The notes below the pieces were generated by a model. That model was not told the origin of the DNA. It searched no databases and saw only the letters and a program-made list of their open reading frames with translations. The translations under genes were made by a program, and so were the position numbers. Below, piece after piece: positions 17,753-25,890 of a stretch of 45,055 bases of DNA (position 1 is the stretch's first letter; each line of letters starts with the position of its first letter). The stretch is from DATBFG01 sp036558645 (lineage in GTDB: Bacteria; Acidobacteriota; Terriglobia; Terriglobales; Acidobacteriaceae), in assembly GCA_036558645.1 (NCBI GenBank), contig DATBFG010000073.1, positions 1 through 45,055 on the forward strand, in the 5' to 3' direction.

Positions 17753-18265
17753 CTAAATTTCCAAATCTCCTGGCTTGCCGCTTGCTGCGACCCGCCTCTC
17801 GCGAAAGAATGCTTGCAGAATCTCCGCGCTCTGACCTGCCAGTACACCGCCGCTTACTTCCATGATGTGATTCAGCCGGGGGTTGTTGACAATTTTCATC
17901 ACGGACCCTGCCGCTCCCGCCTTGGGATCGTCCGCCCCGTATATCAACCGTCGAATCCGCGCGTGAATCATTGCGCCGGCGCACATCGCGCAAGGTTCAA
18001 TTGTAACAAACAGTTCGCACACTCCCAGCCGATGGTTACCAACGGTTTTACCGGCCTCGCGTAGAGCTACTATCTCTGCGTGGGCTGTCGGATCGAAATC
18101 AGTGATGTTCCGATTCCAGCCTCGGCCGACGATCTGGCCATCAAGGACGACGATAGCTCCGACAGGTACCTCGCCTCCCTCCAGGGCGCGCTCGGCGCAC
18201 CGGAGTGCCTCCTGCATCCAGAGTTCGTCCAAATTCGTGTGTTGCGGATTCAATGCCACTGTCAA
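17753..18265 (-). CDS. tadA: tRNA adenosine(34) deaminase
   Basis: A 170-residue zinc deaminase that converts adenosine to inosine at the wobble position of tRNA-Arg(ACG), allowing it to read CGU, CGC and CGA. The zinc and catalytic motif HAE is at His62-Glu64, and PCAMCAG supplies Cys92 and Cys95. The N-terminal substrate-binding stretch GEVPVGAIVV is intact, and the length matches bacterial TadA. It should act in the cytoplasm as a dimer. The downstream neighbour is tRNA-Ser(CGA), which is not its substrate, so the pairing is positional rather than functional. Confidence 0.96.
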   Translation of the reverse strand: MTVALNPQHTNLDELWMQEALRCAERALEGGEVPVGAIVVLDGQIVGRGWNRNITDFDPTAHAEIVALREAGKTVGNHRLGVCELFVTIEPCAMCAGAMIHARIRRLIYGADDPKAGAAGSVMKIVNNPRLNHIMEVSGGVLAGQSAEILQAFFRERRVAASGKPGDLEI

Positions 18266-18313
18266 ACATTGTAGCGGCTACGGCTTGACCGCGTTCACTT
18301 CGGGAATGACGGG

Positions 18314-18469
18314 CTAGAGAATGTGGAGTACTGCGCGCACCGTCTGCGGTACTACAGTCTTCAGGATGATCGGCAAGAGGACCGCCGTAACACGGTAAAC
18401 AATAAGTAGGGCCGGCAGAGCCACGATTGCCCAGGCGGCCGTCGATATGTGGCTTAGATATGCCCTCAC
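18314..18469 (-). CDS. Possible small membrane protein, 51 aa
   Basis: A short frame reading MRAYLSHISTAAW from GTG 18469, with GAGG five bases before the start. It contains a long hydrophobic stretch (AIVALPALLIVY, then TAVLLPIIL) and a basic C-terminal part. This could make one or two membrane spans. The frame stays open upstream to a TTG at 18496, which has no ribosome binding site. It lies in the gap between mdh and tadA on the same strand. I do not recognise it. The hydrophobic content and Shine-Dalgarno favour a real gene, but its small size leaves real doubt. Confidence 0.35.
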   Translation of the reverse strand: MRAYLSHISTAAWAIVALPALLIVYRVTAVLLPIILKTVVPQTVRAVLHIL

Positions 18470-18586
18470 AAGCGCCTCGTTGCTACATATACGCAATCGG
18501 CGCAGTAAAAGTTCCGAAGCCAGCTACAGCAGAAACCAAAGCTAGGTAGGCCAAATTCGCCTGTGGCTGAGGACTGACGACTGTCC

Positions 18587-19513
18587 CTAAACGCCTATAA
18601 CCGCCACAAGTTCCTTCACCGCCGCCGCACTTTTCTCCAGTGCGGCTTTTTCGTCTGCGGTGAGCTTAATCTGAACCACCTGCTCAATGCCCTTAGCCCC
18701 CAGCTTCGCTGGAACTCCTACGAAAAGGCCGTTGATTCCATATTCCCCTTGCAGATAAACCGCGCAGGGCAGGATCTTCTTCTTGTCCTTAAGAATGGCT
18801 TCAGCCATTTCCGTAACGGCCGCAGAAGGCGCGTAATAGGCACTGCCTGTCTTGAGGTGCTTGACGATCTCGGCCCCTCCATCGCGCGTCCGCTGCACCA
18901 ATCGTTCTACGGTAGCCGAATCCATCAACTCAGTGATTGGAATGCCCGCAACAGTTGAGTACCGGGCCAGCGGCACCATGGTGTCGCCATGTCCTCCAAG
19001 CACGAACGCAGTTACGTTCTCCACACTCACGTCCAATTCCTCCGCAATGAAGGCACGGAATCGCGCTGAATCCAGTACACCAGCCATGCCGATTACCCGC
19101 TCGCGCGGAAATCCGCTCATCTTGAAAGCGGCTTGTGCCATGGCGTCTAGCGGATTTGAAACGATGATCAGAATGCAGTCAGGAGAACGTTCAACTACCT
19201 TGCTGACCACATCATTCATGATCTTGTGATTGGTGTTGAGAAGGTCATCTCGGCTCATGCCCGGCTTGCGAGGAATTCCTGCCGTTATCACGACGATATC
19301 GGAGTCGGCAGTATCTGCGTAGTCATTCGTGCCCATCACGTGTGAGTCGCGCTTTTCTATCGGCATGGCCTCGAGCAGATCCAGCCCTTTTCCTTGAGGA
19401 ACACCCTCAATGATGTCGATAAGGACGACGTCCGCCAGTTCCTTTGACGCCACCCAGTGCGCGGCTGTAGCTCCCACATTGCCTGAGCCCACAATCGTGA
19501 TCTTGTTACGCAT
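18587..19513 (-). CDS. mdh: Malate dehydrogenase (LDH-like type)
   Basis: This 308-residue enzyme interconverts malate and oxaloacetate with NAD. The NAD-binding motif GSGNVGA begins at residue 9, and Asp33 at the end of the second strand (LIDI) indicates NAD rather than NADP. Substrate arginines are Arg82 and Arg88 (GIPRKPGMSRDD) and Arg151 (LDSARFR). Arg82 at the mobile loop (IPRKPGMSR) marks malate rather than lactate specificity. The catalytic His is His175 (GGHGDTMV). The start ATG follows a good GGAAAGGGG sequence. It lies 54 bases after icd on the same strand, so icd-mdh probably form an operon of TCA-cycle genes. Confidence 0.96.
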   Translation of the reverse strand: MRNKITIVGSGNVGATAAHWVASKELADVVLIDIIEGVPQGKGLDLLEAMPIEKRDSHVMGTNDYADTADSDIVVITAGIPRKPGMSRDDLLNTNHKIMNDVVSKVVERSPDCILIIVSNPLDAMAQAAFKMSGFPRERVIGMAGVLDSARFRAFIAEELDVSVENVTAFVLGGHGDTMVPLARYSTVAGIPITELMDSATVERLVQRTRDGGAEIVKHLKTGSAYYAPSAAVTEMAEAILKDKKKILPCAVYLQGEYGINGLFVGVPAKLGAKGIEQVVQIKLTADEKAALEKSAAAVKELVAVIGV

Positions 19514-19567
19514 GAATGCCCCTTTCCATTAGTGATACGAGAGATTGTGACTGAAATAATCCTGAGC

Positions 19568-20992
19568 TTAAACGGCTGCCGGCACCCGGACGTCCATGTT
19601 CTGAATAATGCAACTTCCGAATTCGCTGGTTGAGACCTTGGTTGCGCCTTCCATCAGGCGTTCGAAATCGTAGGTCACTTTCTTTTGCAGGATAGTGCGT
19701 TCCATCCCATTCTCAATGAGATCGGCAGCTTCATTCCAGCCTAAGAATCGGAACATCATCACGCCCGAGAGAATGACCGAACCCGGGTTGATCACATCTT
19801 TGTCGGCATACTTCGGAGCTGTCCCGTGCGTTGCCTCAAAGCAGGCGTAACCATCTCCGATGTTTGCTCCCGGCGCAATGCCCAATCCCCCAACCTGGGC
19901 AGCGCACGCATCAGAAATGTAGTCGCCATTCAAGTTTGGAGTGGCTAGGACGGAGTACTCATCCGCTCGCGTGACCACTTGCTGGAAAATCGAATCCGCG
20001 ATTCGATCATTGATCATCAACTTCTTTTTCCAGGCTCCCTTGCCGTGTGTGCTGTAGATCTCATCCAACACATTCTTCACTTCCTGGCAAACCGCCTTGC
20101 GAAACTCCGGTGGGGCGAACTCCATGCCTGGCTCGATCAGCGCCGCATTCTCTTCAACGGTAAGATTAGGATTTCGGTCCTTGTTGTCGAGGATCCAGCT
20201 TTCACGCTCGGTGACAACTCTATCTCGAAATTCTTCGGTGGCAAGTTCGTATCCCCACTTACGAAACGCACCCTCCGTAAACTTCTGAATATTTCCCTTG
20301 TGCACGAGTGTTACTGTTTTACGTCCGCTGGATAATGCAAATTGAATCGCCATGCGAACCAGTCGCTTGGTGCCTGTAATCGAAATCGGCTTGATGCCAA
20401 CACCTGAATCCAGACGGATCTGTTTCTTGCCGCCCTTCAGCATGTCCTTATTCAGAAACTCAATCAGCTTTGCGACTTCAGGTGTCCCTTGCTCCCACTC
20501 CACTCCGGCATAGACATCCTCGGTATTCTCCCGATAGATCACAACATCCATCCGCTCCGGATGCTTCACAGGGGAAGGCGTACCTTTGTAATACTTCACA
20601 GGACGGACGCAGGCATACAGATCAAGCAACTGCCGCAACGCCACGTTCAACGAGCGAATCCCGCCGCCAACCGGCGTTGTAAGTGGCCCTTTGATCGCGA
20701 CACGGAAATCCCGGATTGCATTCACCGTATCGTCCGGCAGCCACGTTCCGAATTTCGACATCGCTTTTTCACCAGCGAAAACTTCATACCAGGCGATACG
20801 ACGCTTACCTCCATATGCTTTCTCCACAGCGGCATCAAACACGCGAGAGGAAGTTTTCCAAATATCCCGGCCGGTGCCATCTCCTTCGATGAACGGAATG
20901 ATCGGGGAGTCCGGAATCTCATATCGTCCGTTGCTGTAAGAAATCTTTGCACCATTCGCAGGCACGGGAACGCCGTTATATGAAGCCGCCAT
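19568..20992 (-). CDS. icd: NADP-dependent isocitrate dehydrogenase
   Basis: This protein of about 474 residues oxidatively decarboxylates isocitrate to 2-oxoglutarate. Family motifs are IPFIEGDGTGRDIW near the N terminus, the isocitrate-binding loop RSLNVALRQLLDLYACVRPV (written here within limit), IYRENTEDVYAGVEW, NLNGDYISDACAAQVGGLG in part (LNGDYISD), and ATHGTAPKYADKD. The Ser of RSLNVALRQ is the residue phosphorylated by AceK in enteric bacteria, though no aceK is visible here. Tandem ATGs at 20995 and 20992 follow GGAGG by 3 and 6 bases; I take the second because its spacing is better. It is probably co-transcribed with mdh and supplies 2-oxoglutarate to the glutamine/glutamate system encoded nearby. 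Confidence 0.95.
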   Translation of the reverse strand: MAASYNGVPVPANGAKISYSNGRYEIPDSPIIPFIEGDGTGRDIWKTSSRVFDAAVEKAYGGKRRIAWYEVFAGEKAMSKFGTWLPDDTVNAIRDFRVAIKGPLTTPVGGGIRSLNVALRQLLDLYACVRPVKYYKGTPSPVKHPERMDVVIYRENTEDVYAGVEWEQGTPEVAKLIEFLNKDMLKGGKKQIRLDSGVGIKPISITGTKRLVRMAIQFALSSGRKTVTLVHKGNIQKFTEGAFRKWGYELATEEFRDRVVTERESWILDNKDRNPNLTVEENAALIEPGMEFAPPEFRKAVCQEVKNVLDEIYSTHGKGAWKKKLMINDRIADSIFQQVVTRADEYSVLATPNLNGDYISDACAAQVGGLGIAPGANIGDGYACFEATHGTAPKYADKDVINPGSVILSGVMMFRFLGWNEAADLIENGMERTILQKKVTYDFERLMEGATKVSTSEFGSCIIQNMDVRVPAAV

Positions 20993-21033
20993 CATGAGCC
21001 TCCACACATCAAGAATGAAACCGCCATTATACG

Positions 21034-21606
21034 GTGTGGCTTGAACATCAAGGAAATCGCGGGGCGCGCAAAAACTTGGTTACTGCTGGCATCTTTGCGT
21101 ATTTCATTGGTGTGAGACAATCGCGCTGCGTGTTCTCCCGAACAATCTACGTGGTCTGTATCGTAATTGTGTGGCTCACTCTCGGTGCCTTGGGCCTGAG
21201 TCAAGACGCTCGAGCCTCGCCGAATCTGCTGGCGGATGTGAATTCTACCGTTGCAGAAACCAACGAAATCGCACCCTCTCACGCTTTCTGGGATCGGACC
21301 AACACACTGCTTTTTATCGGAGTAGGAGTACTTCGCGGCCTGGACTATGCCTCAACTCGCAACATGCAGGCACGAGGAAGAGAAGAGATTCTCTTGCCCG
21401 ATGATGTGGTGAACAACTCTGCCGCGTTTGCCGCGGTTGAGGCTGCGGGTACCGCTGCCTCAATCGGTCTTTCCTATTGGATGCACCGCACACGTCATCA
21501 CAAACTTGAGCGCTGGGTATCTATCGTTCACATCAGCGTGACCGGCTTTGGGGTGGTCAGAAACTACTGCCTGGATTCCAAGCATCCTCCTGTTCCTACT
21601 AAGTGA
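21034..21606 (+). CDS. Hypothetical membrane-associated or secreted protein
   Basis: An open frame of up to 190 residues, divergent from icd. The reliable part begins with a hydrophobic segment (TIYVVCIVIVWLTLGALGL, about residues 37-55) followed by DARA, resembling a signal peptide with cleavage there. A second hydrophobic stretch (TLLFIGVGVLRGLDYAS) and a third (AAFAAVEAAGTAASIGLSYW) follow, then a His/Arg-rich tail. The GTG at 21034 is only the longest start. GTG 21112, or a GTG just before VFSRT, would put the hydrophobic signal nearer the N terminus; none has a clear Shine-Dalgarno. I do not recognise the family. The next gene begins 60 bases downstream on the same strand. Confidence 0.6.
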   Translation: MWLEHQGNRGARKNLVTAGIFAYFIGVRQSRCVFSRTIYVVCIVIVWLTLGALGLSQDARASPNLLADVNSTVAETNEIAPSHAFWDRTNTLLFIGVGVLRGLDYASTRNMQARGREEILLPDDVVNNSAAFAAVEAAGTAASIGLSYWMHRTRHHKLERWVSIVHISVTGFGVVRNYCLDSKHPPVPTK

Positions 21607-21665
21607 ACCTTGCACGTTTTCTCACCTCACCTGATGAGCTATCATGGTCCTTCACGGAGGACGGC

Positions 21666-22181
21666 ATGTCCAATTCCCCTGTGCGCATCCTTGTACTTTC
21701 GTTGCTGGCCCTGGCAGTTACACCAGCGTTCGCGGCTTCTTTTCCTGAGCAATTTCGCTTTGGTCATGACATCCACGTTGCTGCCGGCGAAACCTTCGGT
21801 GATGTTACTTGTCTGAATTGCTCCATCTACATCCGCGGCACAGTCACCGGAGACGTCTTTGCTTTGAACGGTGAGGTCGTCGTCGAGACCGGGGCACAGT
21901 TGAAAGGTGATATCGCGACTCTAAGGGGCGATGTTCGACTCGCGGATCAGGCAAATGTCGGTGGCGACGTCGCGGCGATCGCCGGAACCGTTCGGAAACA
22001 AGAGTCCGCTACCGTCGGCGGCGATATTGCCTCGCTGGGCGGGCCGGGGTGGACATTCCTGGTGTTCGTAGCCCCCCTAGCCTTCTTGGGGGCCCTTTTA
22101 GCCTTGATTGTGTGGATCATAAGTCGGCTAGCGACGCCCCATCAGGCTCCAACCGGAGTTACTGCATCTCAGACGCACTAA
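21666..22181 (+). CDS. Exported bactofilin-like (polymer-forming repeat) protein
   Basis: A 171-residue protein with a signal peptide (cleavage near PAFA, residue 23) and a repeat-rich middle. Short units recur every 17-19 residues (IYIRGTVTGDVFALNG, GAQLKGDIATLRGDV, ANVGGDVAAIAGTV, ATVGGDIASLGG). This pattern is typical of the right-handed beta-helix of bactofilins and related polymer-forming proteins. A single C-terminal membrane span follows (LVFVAPLAFLGALLALIVWI, about 136-155). Unlike classical cytoplasmic bactofilins, it should face the periplasm. The start ATG 21666 has GGAGGA four bases upstream. Its last 23 bases overlap the 3' end of the convergent glnE. Confidence 0.75.
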   Translation: MSNSPVRILVLSLLALAVTPAFAASFPEQFRFGHDIHVAAGETFGDVTCLNCSIYIRGTVTGDVFALNGEVVVETGAQLKGDIATLRGDVRLADQANVGGDVAAIAGTVRKQESATVGGDIASLGGPGWTFLVFVAPLAFLGALLALIVWIISRLATPHQAPTGVTASQTH

Positions 22182-25100
22182 ACACACGCATGTAGATCGC
22201 ACGTACTTGGCTGCAACTGCGCTGCAGCTCCGCCTCAAGGCCATCGGAAAAATCCCTGCGCAGAATCTGCGAAGCAAGTTTTTCGGTCATTCGATAGGCA
22301 TATTCCGTCGAAGGCAGCCATTTGCTTGGGCGTCCAACTACCAGCCGAACAACGTGCTCGACGGTTCGCAACAACTCCGTTGCATGATCAAGGACGGCAG
22401 CATCCGATTTGTTGATAAGTCCGCTCGCCGCGCATCGCCATAGCCGGTCACGCAGAGTCCCACCTTTGTTGGGTAGGGAATGTTTGATCAACAAGTAGCC
22501 TGTCAGGAAATCTACGTCGTAGATAGCGCCTGCGGAATTCTTCAGGCTGACCCCTCCGCCATCCATGGTTTCGAGCTTTGTTCGCATGGCAGTCAGCGAG
22601 GCCAGAAAACCCGGCTCCGATGCAAACCGTCGAAACAGCGTTTGCGTGACCGCGAGCACCCTCTTTTCTAAATCGTGCGCCCCAACGAGGAAACGAAGCT
22701 TAGTGAACGACAGCGCCTCCCAGGGCTCCGCCTCACGCTCAAAGTATGCGAGCAGCTGGGTTGGCGAAACCACGAGCTCCCCTGAATTCCCTCGCGGCCT
22801 GAGCCGTGCGTCAACAGGGAAGACCATTCCATCTCGCGTGTATGCGGCCAACGCGTGCATCATTTGCTCGGCGCCCTTGGTCACCGAGTTGCGGCCCGCC
22901 TGCTCGTCGCAGACAAAGAGTAGGTCGGCGTCGGACAGCAAATCGAACTCGCGTGTCCCTAATCTACCCAGGGCCATCACGGCCAAACCGGAAGGTTCCC
23001 CCGCAATTCCATAGGCCGCCGAGATCGCATCTTCTGCACCCGCGGTTGTTGAGCCCAACGACTCGTAGATGTCCCGCAGCTCGCTGACATCTCGTGCCGC
23101 TGCCGCAAAGACTCGATGACGATAGTGTTGGCGCAAAAGACTAAGCTTTTCGCCATAAGAAGCTTGCGAGCTCACGACGTAGGCAAAAATTGGATCGACA
23201 AGCGATGCACTTCCTGGAAAGGGCAGATCAAAGAGATAGGGGCTGCCGGAGCGCCTATCCAGAGCACCCAATTGAGACAATGTGGCGATCTCATCGGGAT
23301 GGCGCAAGAGAGTGTCGGTAAGAAGGTCGCTCGCTTCAAACAGCCTCAAAACGAAAGGCATGGCAGTAGCGTTCCGAACTACTTCGGAATACCGCTCCGA
23401 ACTAGTGAATGCCGCGCTTAAGTAGCGATAGAGTTTGGCACGCACTTGCTGGCTAAGATTTCCGCGCGTCGCGAGCTTATAGATTTCTGGCGCATCAACA
23501 GCCAGGCGGGAAAGAATCTGCTGGCTTGATTGCTCTGCAAATCCGACCTCGGCGGTCCCTTGTAGCCCGAGCGTCTCTGTTGAACCCTGCTGTTCCCGAA
23601 TCCGCTGGTGATGAACGATGCTTTCATAAATTTCCTCGACCGCACTCATTTGGGTAGAAACTACTTCCGATAGATCACCGGCAGTCACACCACCGGGAAA
23701 GCGCCCGGCCATGGCTCTTTCGATAATTCTCATCTCCACCATGGAAGCAGGAAGTCGGTGCGTCTGCCTGCCCTCGCGCAGCTGCAGGCGATGTTCCAGA
23801 TGACGCAAGAACTCATAAGCGCCAGTCAGCAGATGAAATTCCCGGCTTGAGATGTGGCGCTTGTCGTTTAGCTTCTGCAGCGAGAAGAGCGTCCCGCCCG
23901 AACGCAACCAGGGCTCAGCGCCCCCATAGACCCGTTGCAGGCACTGCACGAGGAATTCGATGTCGCGAATGCCGCCGCGACCCACCTTTACATCAACCGC
24001 ATCGGCGGAATGGTTCAAGGAAAGTCTTCGATCGCGATGATGAGCAATCCTCTCCCGGGCCTCTAATGCCGTTTTGATCGCTTCAAAATTCAGCGGCGTA
24101 GCAGGAGTAGCTCGCGAAGCGCTTTCCTCCCGGCTGGTTCCTGATCCAGCACTTCTCGACGGCGGCGCCTCATGCACATACACGTACGGCTGGATCTCGC
24201 GGATAAACTCACGGGCTAGATCGACATTACCTGCCGAGTAGCGGACCTTGATCAATGCCTGCCTTTCCCAGTCTTGGGCAACGCTGGCGTAATACCGGGC
24301 TGCTTGAGTGAGGCTTATGGCCAGTTCGCCCTCATTGCCCCGCGGCCGTAGCCGCAGGTCAATTCGAAAAACTGCGCCCTCTTTCGTGGTGCGCGAAAGT
24401 ATCCCCGTGATGCTCTGGGCCAGCCGCACAAAGTATTCGCGATTGGTGGCCTTGGCCCCTGGCGGTTCGGATCCATCGCCGAAGATGTACATCAAATCAA
24501 CGTCGGAACTGTAATTAAGTTCGTTCCCGCCTAGTTTTCCTAGCGCGAGAATGCTGAACGACGTGTCGGCAATGCGTCCCAGTGAATCCACATGCTGCGG
24601 CCTATCTTGGCGTTGGCGAAGCTCCCGTTCAGCCTCGTGCAATGCCTCTTCGATAAGAACGTCGGCCAGCGCTGATATTTCAGCCGTCGTCTCTGCCAGC
24701 GGTGCAATATGCAAGGCATCCCTGAGTAGGATGCGGACGTATTCGCGTTTCTTGAAGCGGGCCAGGAGCTGCGCAACATCTGTTTCGAATGAGCGAGAGC
24801 GAAACCGCGCGTAGGATTCATGAAACGCCTCGCGCGACAAGCTGCGATCTAGGGTACCTGAACGAAGAAACGTCTGAAGTATCTCGGGGTTTTGAAGCAG
24901 GGTTTCACCAAGAAATCGGCTGTGCCCGAAAATCACGATGGCGTAATGAGCTAAAGAACTATTCCGTTCCAGCAACCCCAGGATCTCTGACGAAGAGTCG
25001 GTTACCAGCCTCTCAAATCCCAGAATCGCCGAATCCGGGTCGGGTGCATCCGCCAACAGTGGGGGCAATGCTTCGAGAAGTGCCGGCGTTACGACCGGCC

Positions 25101-25245
25101 GCAGCCGGAGCATCGAAGCTTCAATTCTGTCTCGGCTCTCTACTGGAAGACTCGCTGGCATCGACGCGAAGGCAGCTTGATCGTCGGCCTGGCTCGACGG
25201 CTGCTGAGGTAGTCGAGACCCTCTTGGTGCCTCTGAATTGGGCAA
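22159..25245 (-). CDS. glnE: Glutamine synthetase adenylyltransferase/deadenylylase
   Basis: This bifunctional enzyme of 1028 residues controls glutamine synthetase by attaching or removing AMP on a tyrosine. The two nucleotidyltransferase domains each keep their metal-binding pair: D248/D250 in the N-terminal deadenylylase half (NYSSDVDLMYIF) and D772/D774 in the C-terminal adenylylase half (LLSDADLLFV). Family stretches VKVGRGGIRDIEFLVQ and the SAGAIYDVDFLTG counterpart are present. Full length fits. Its target glnA lies about 0.65 kb away with the matching tyrosine present. In well-studied systems PII (GlnB) and glutamine set the direction; glnB is not in this window. The start gives MPNSEAPRGS, and the first 30 or so residues are low-complexity. 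Confidence 0.95.
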   Translation of the reverse strand: MPNSEAPRGSRLPQQPSSQADDQAAFASMPASLPVESRDRIEASMLRLRPVVTPALLEALPPLLADAPDPDSAILGFERLVTDSSSEILGLLERNSSLAHYAIVIFGHSRFLGETLLQNPEILQTFLRSGTLDRSLSREAFHESYARFRSRSFETDVAQLLARFKKREYVRILLRDALHIAPLAETTAEISALADVLIEEALHEAERELRQRQDRPQHVDSLGRIADTSFSILALGKLGGNELNYSSDVDLMYIFGDGSEPPGAKATNREYFVRLAQSITGILSRTTKEGAVFRIDLRLRPRGNEGELAISLTQAARYYASVAQDWERQALIKVRYSAGNVDLAREFIREIQPYVYVHEAPPSRSAGSGTSREESASRATPATPLNFEAIKTALEARERIAHHRDRRLSLNHSADAVDVKVGRGGIRDIEFLVQCLQRVYGGAEPWLRSGGTLFSLQKLNDKRHISSREFHLLTGAYEFLRHLEHRLQLREGRQTHRLPASMVEMRIIERAMAGRFPGGVTAGDLSEVVSTQMSAVEEIYESIVHHQRIREQQGSTETLGLQGTAEVGFAEQSSQQILSRLAVDAPEIYKLATRGNLSQQVRAKLYRYLSAAFTSSERYSEVVRNATAMPFVLRLFEASDLLTDTLLRHPDEIATLSQLGALDRRSGSPYLFDLPFPGSASLVDPIFAYVVSSQASYGEKLSLLRQHYRHRVFAAAARDVSELRDIYESLGSTTAGAEDAISAAYGIAGEPSGLAVMALGRLGTREFDLLSDADLLFVCDEQAGRNSVTKGAEQMMHALAAYTRDGMVFPVDARLRPRGNSGELVVSPTQLLAYFEREAEPWEALSFTKLRFLVGAHDLEKRVLAVTQTLFRRFASEPGFLASLTAMRTKLETMDGGGVSLKNSAGAIYDVDFLTGYLLIKHSLPNKGGTLRDRLWRCAASGLINKSDAAVLDHATELLRTVEHVVRLVVGRPSKWLPSTEYAYRMTEKLASQILRRDFSDGLEAELQRSCSQVRAIYMRVFSASEMQ

Positions 25246-25369
25246 GATAGCCCTAAATTTAGCACGCTCCCCGGAGGGCCAGAATTTTTATAGTATTCTG
25301 AAGTTTCTTCATGGATTCTGCGATGGGAACTCTCGAATCGCGATCTTATCTCACACTAGGATTCTGATC

Positions 25370-25882
25370 ATGAATGCTGGAACCTTATCCCCCACCTCGA
25401 ATATTTACAGTTTTTCTCTGCCATCAATCGATGGCACACCCATGCCGCTTGCTGAATTCAAAGGGAAGGTTGTGCTTATGGTGAACGTAGCCAGTCAGTG
25501 CGGCTACACGCCACAGTACAAAGGCCTGGAAACCCTCTACGAGAAATACAAAGACCAGGGCTTTGTGATTCTGGGATTTCCGGCCAACAACTTCGGCGCT
25601 CAGGAGCCGGGCACGAATGAGGAAATCAAGTCTTTCTGCTCTCTAACTTACAACGTTACATTCCCCATGTACGCCAAGGTCTCCGTAAAGGGGGACGACC
25701 AGACTCCGCTGTACAAGTACCTGACCACTGAAGCCGACCCCACCCATTCGGGAGACATCAAGTGGAACTTCACCAAGTTCCTGGTAGATCGTCACGGCAA
25801 TGTCGTGCAGCGATTTGACACCAAAGTGAAGCCGGAAGATCCCCAAGTCGTCGCTGCGATTGAAAAGCTATTACAGCAATAG
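25370..25882 (+). CDS. Glutathione peroxidase family (Cys type)
   Basis: A 170-residue thiol peroxidase that reduces hydroperoxides in the cytoplasm. In bacteria the electron donor is usually thioredoxin rather than glutathione. The catalytic set is Cys44 (VASQCGYT, cysteine instead of selenocysteine), Gln78 (NNFGAQEPG), Trp132 and Asn133 (KWNFTKFLVD). A second cysteine, Cys90 (IKSFCSLTY), may be the resolving one used in thioredoxin-linked members. The start is ATG 25370; the frame runs 44 codons further upstream, but those residues are not family-like and overlap the glnE promoter region. It converges with glnA, with only 8 bases between stops. No signal peptide is seen. Confidence 0.93.
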   Translation: MNAGTLSPTSNIYSFSLPSIDGTPMPLAEFKGKVVLMVNVASQCGYTPQYKGLETLYEKYKDQGFVILGFPANNFGAQEPGTNEEIKSFCSLTYNVTFPMYAKVSVKGDDQTPLYKYLTTEADPTHSGDIKWNFTKFLVDRHGNVVQRFDTKVKPEDPQVVAAIEKLLQQ

Positions 25883-25890
25883 CCGCTGCT

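Noticed and set aside
17615..18064. 149-residue plus-strand frame
   Set aside because: It runs through the tRNA-Ser gene and antisense to tadA.
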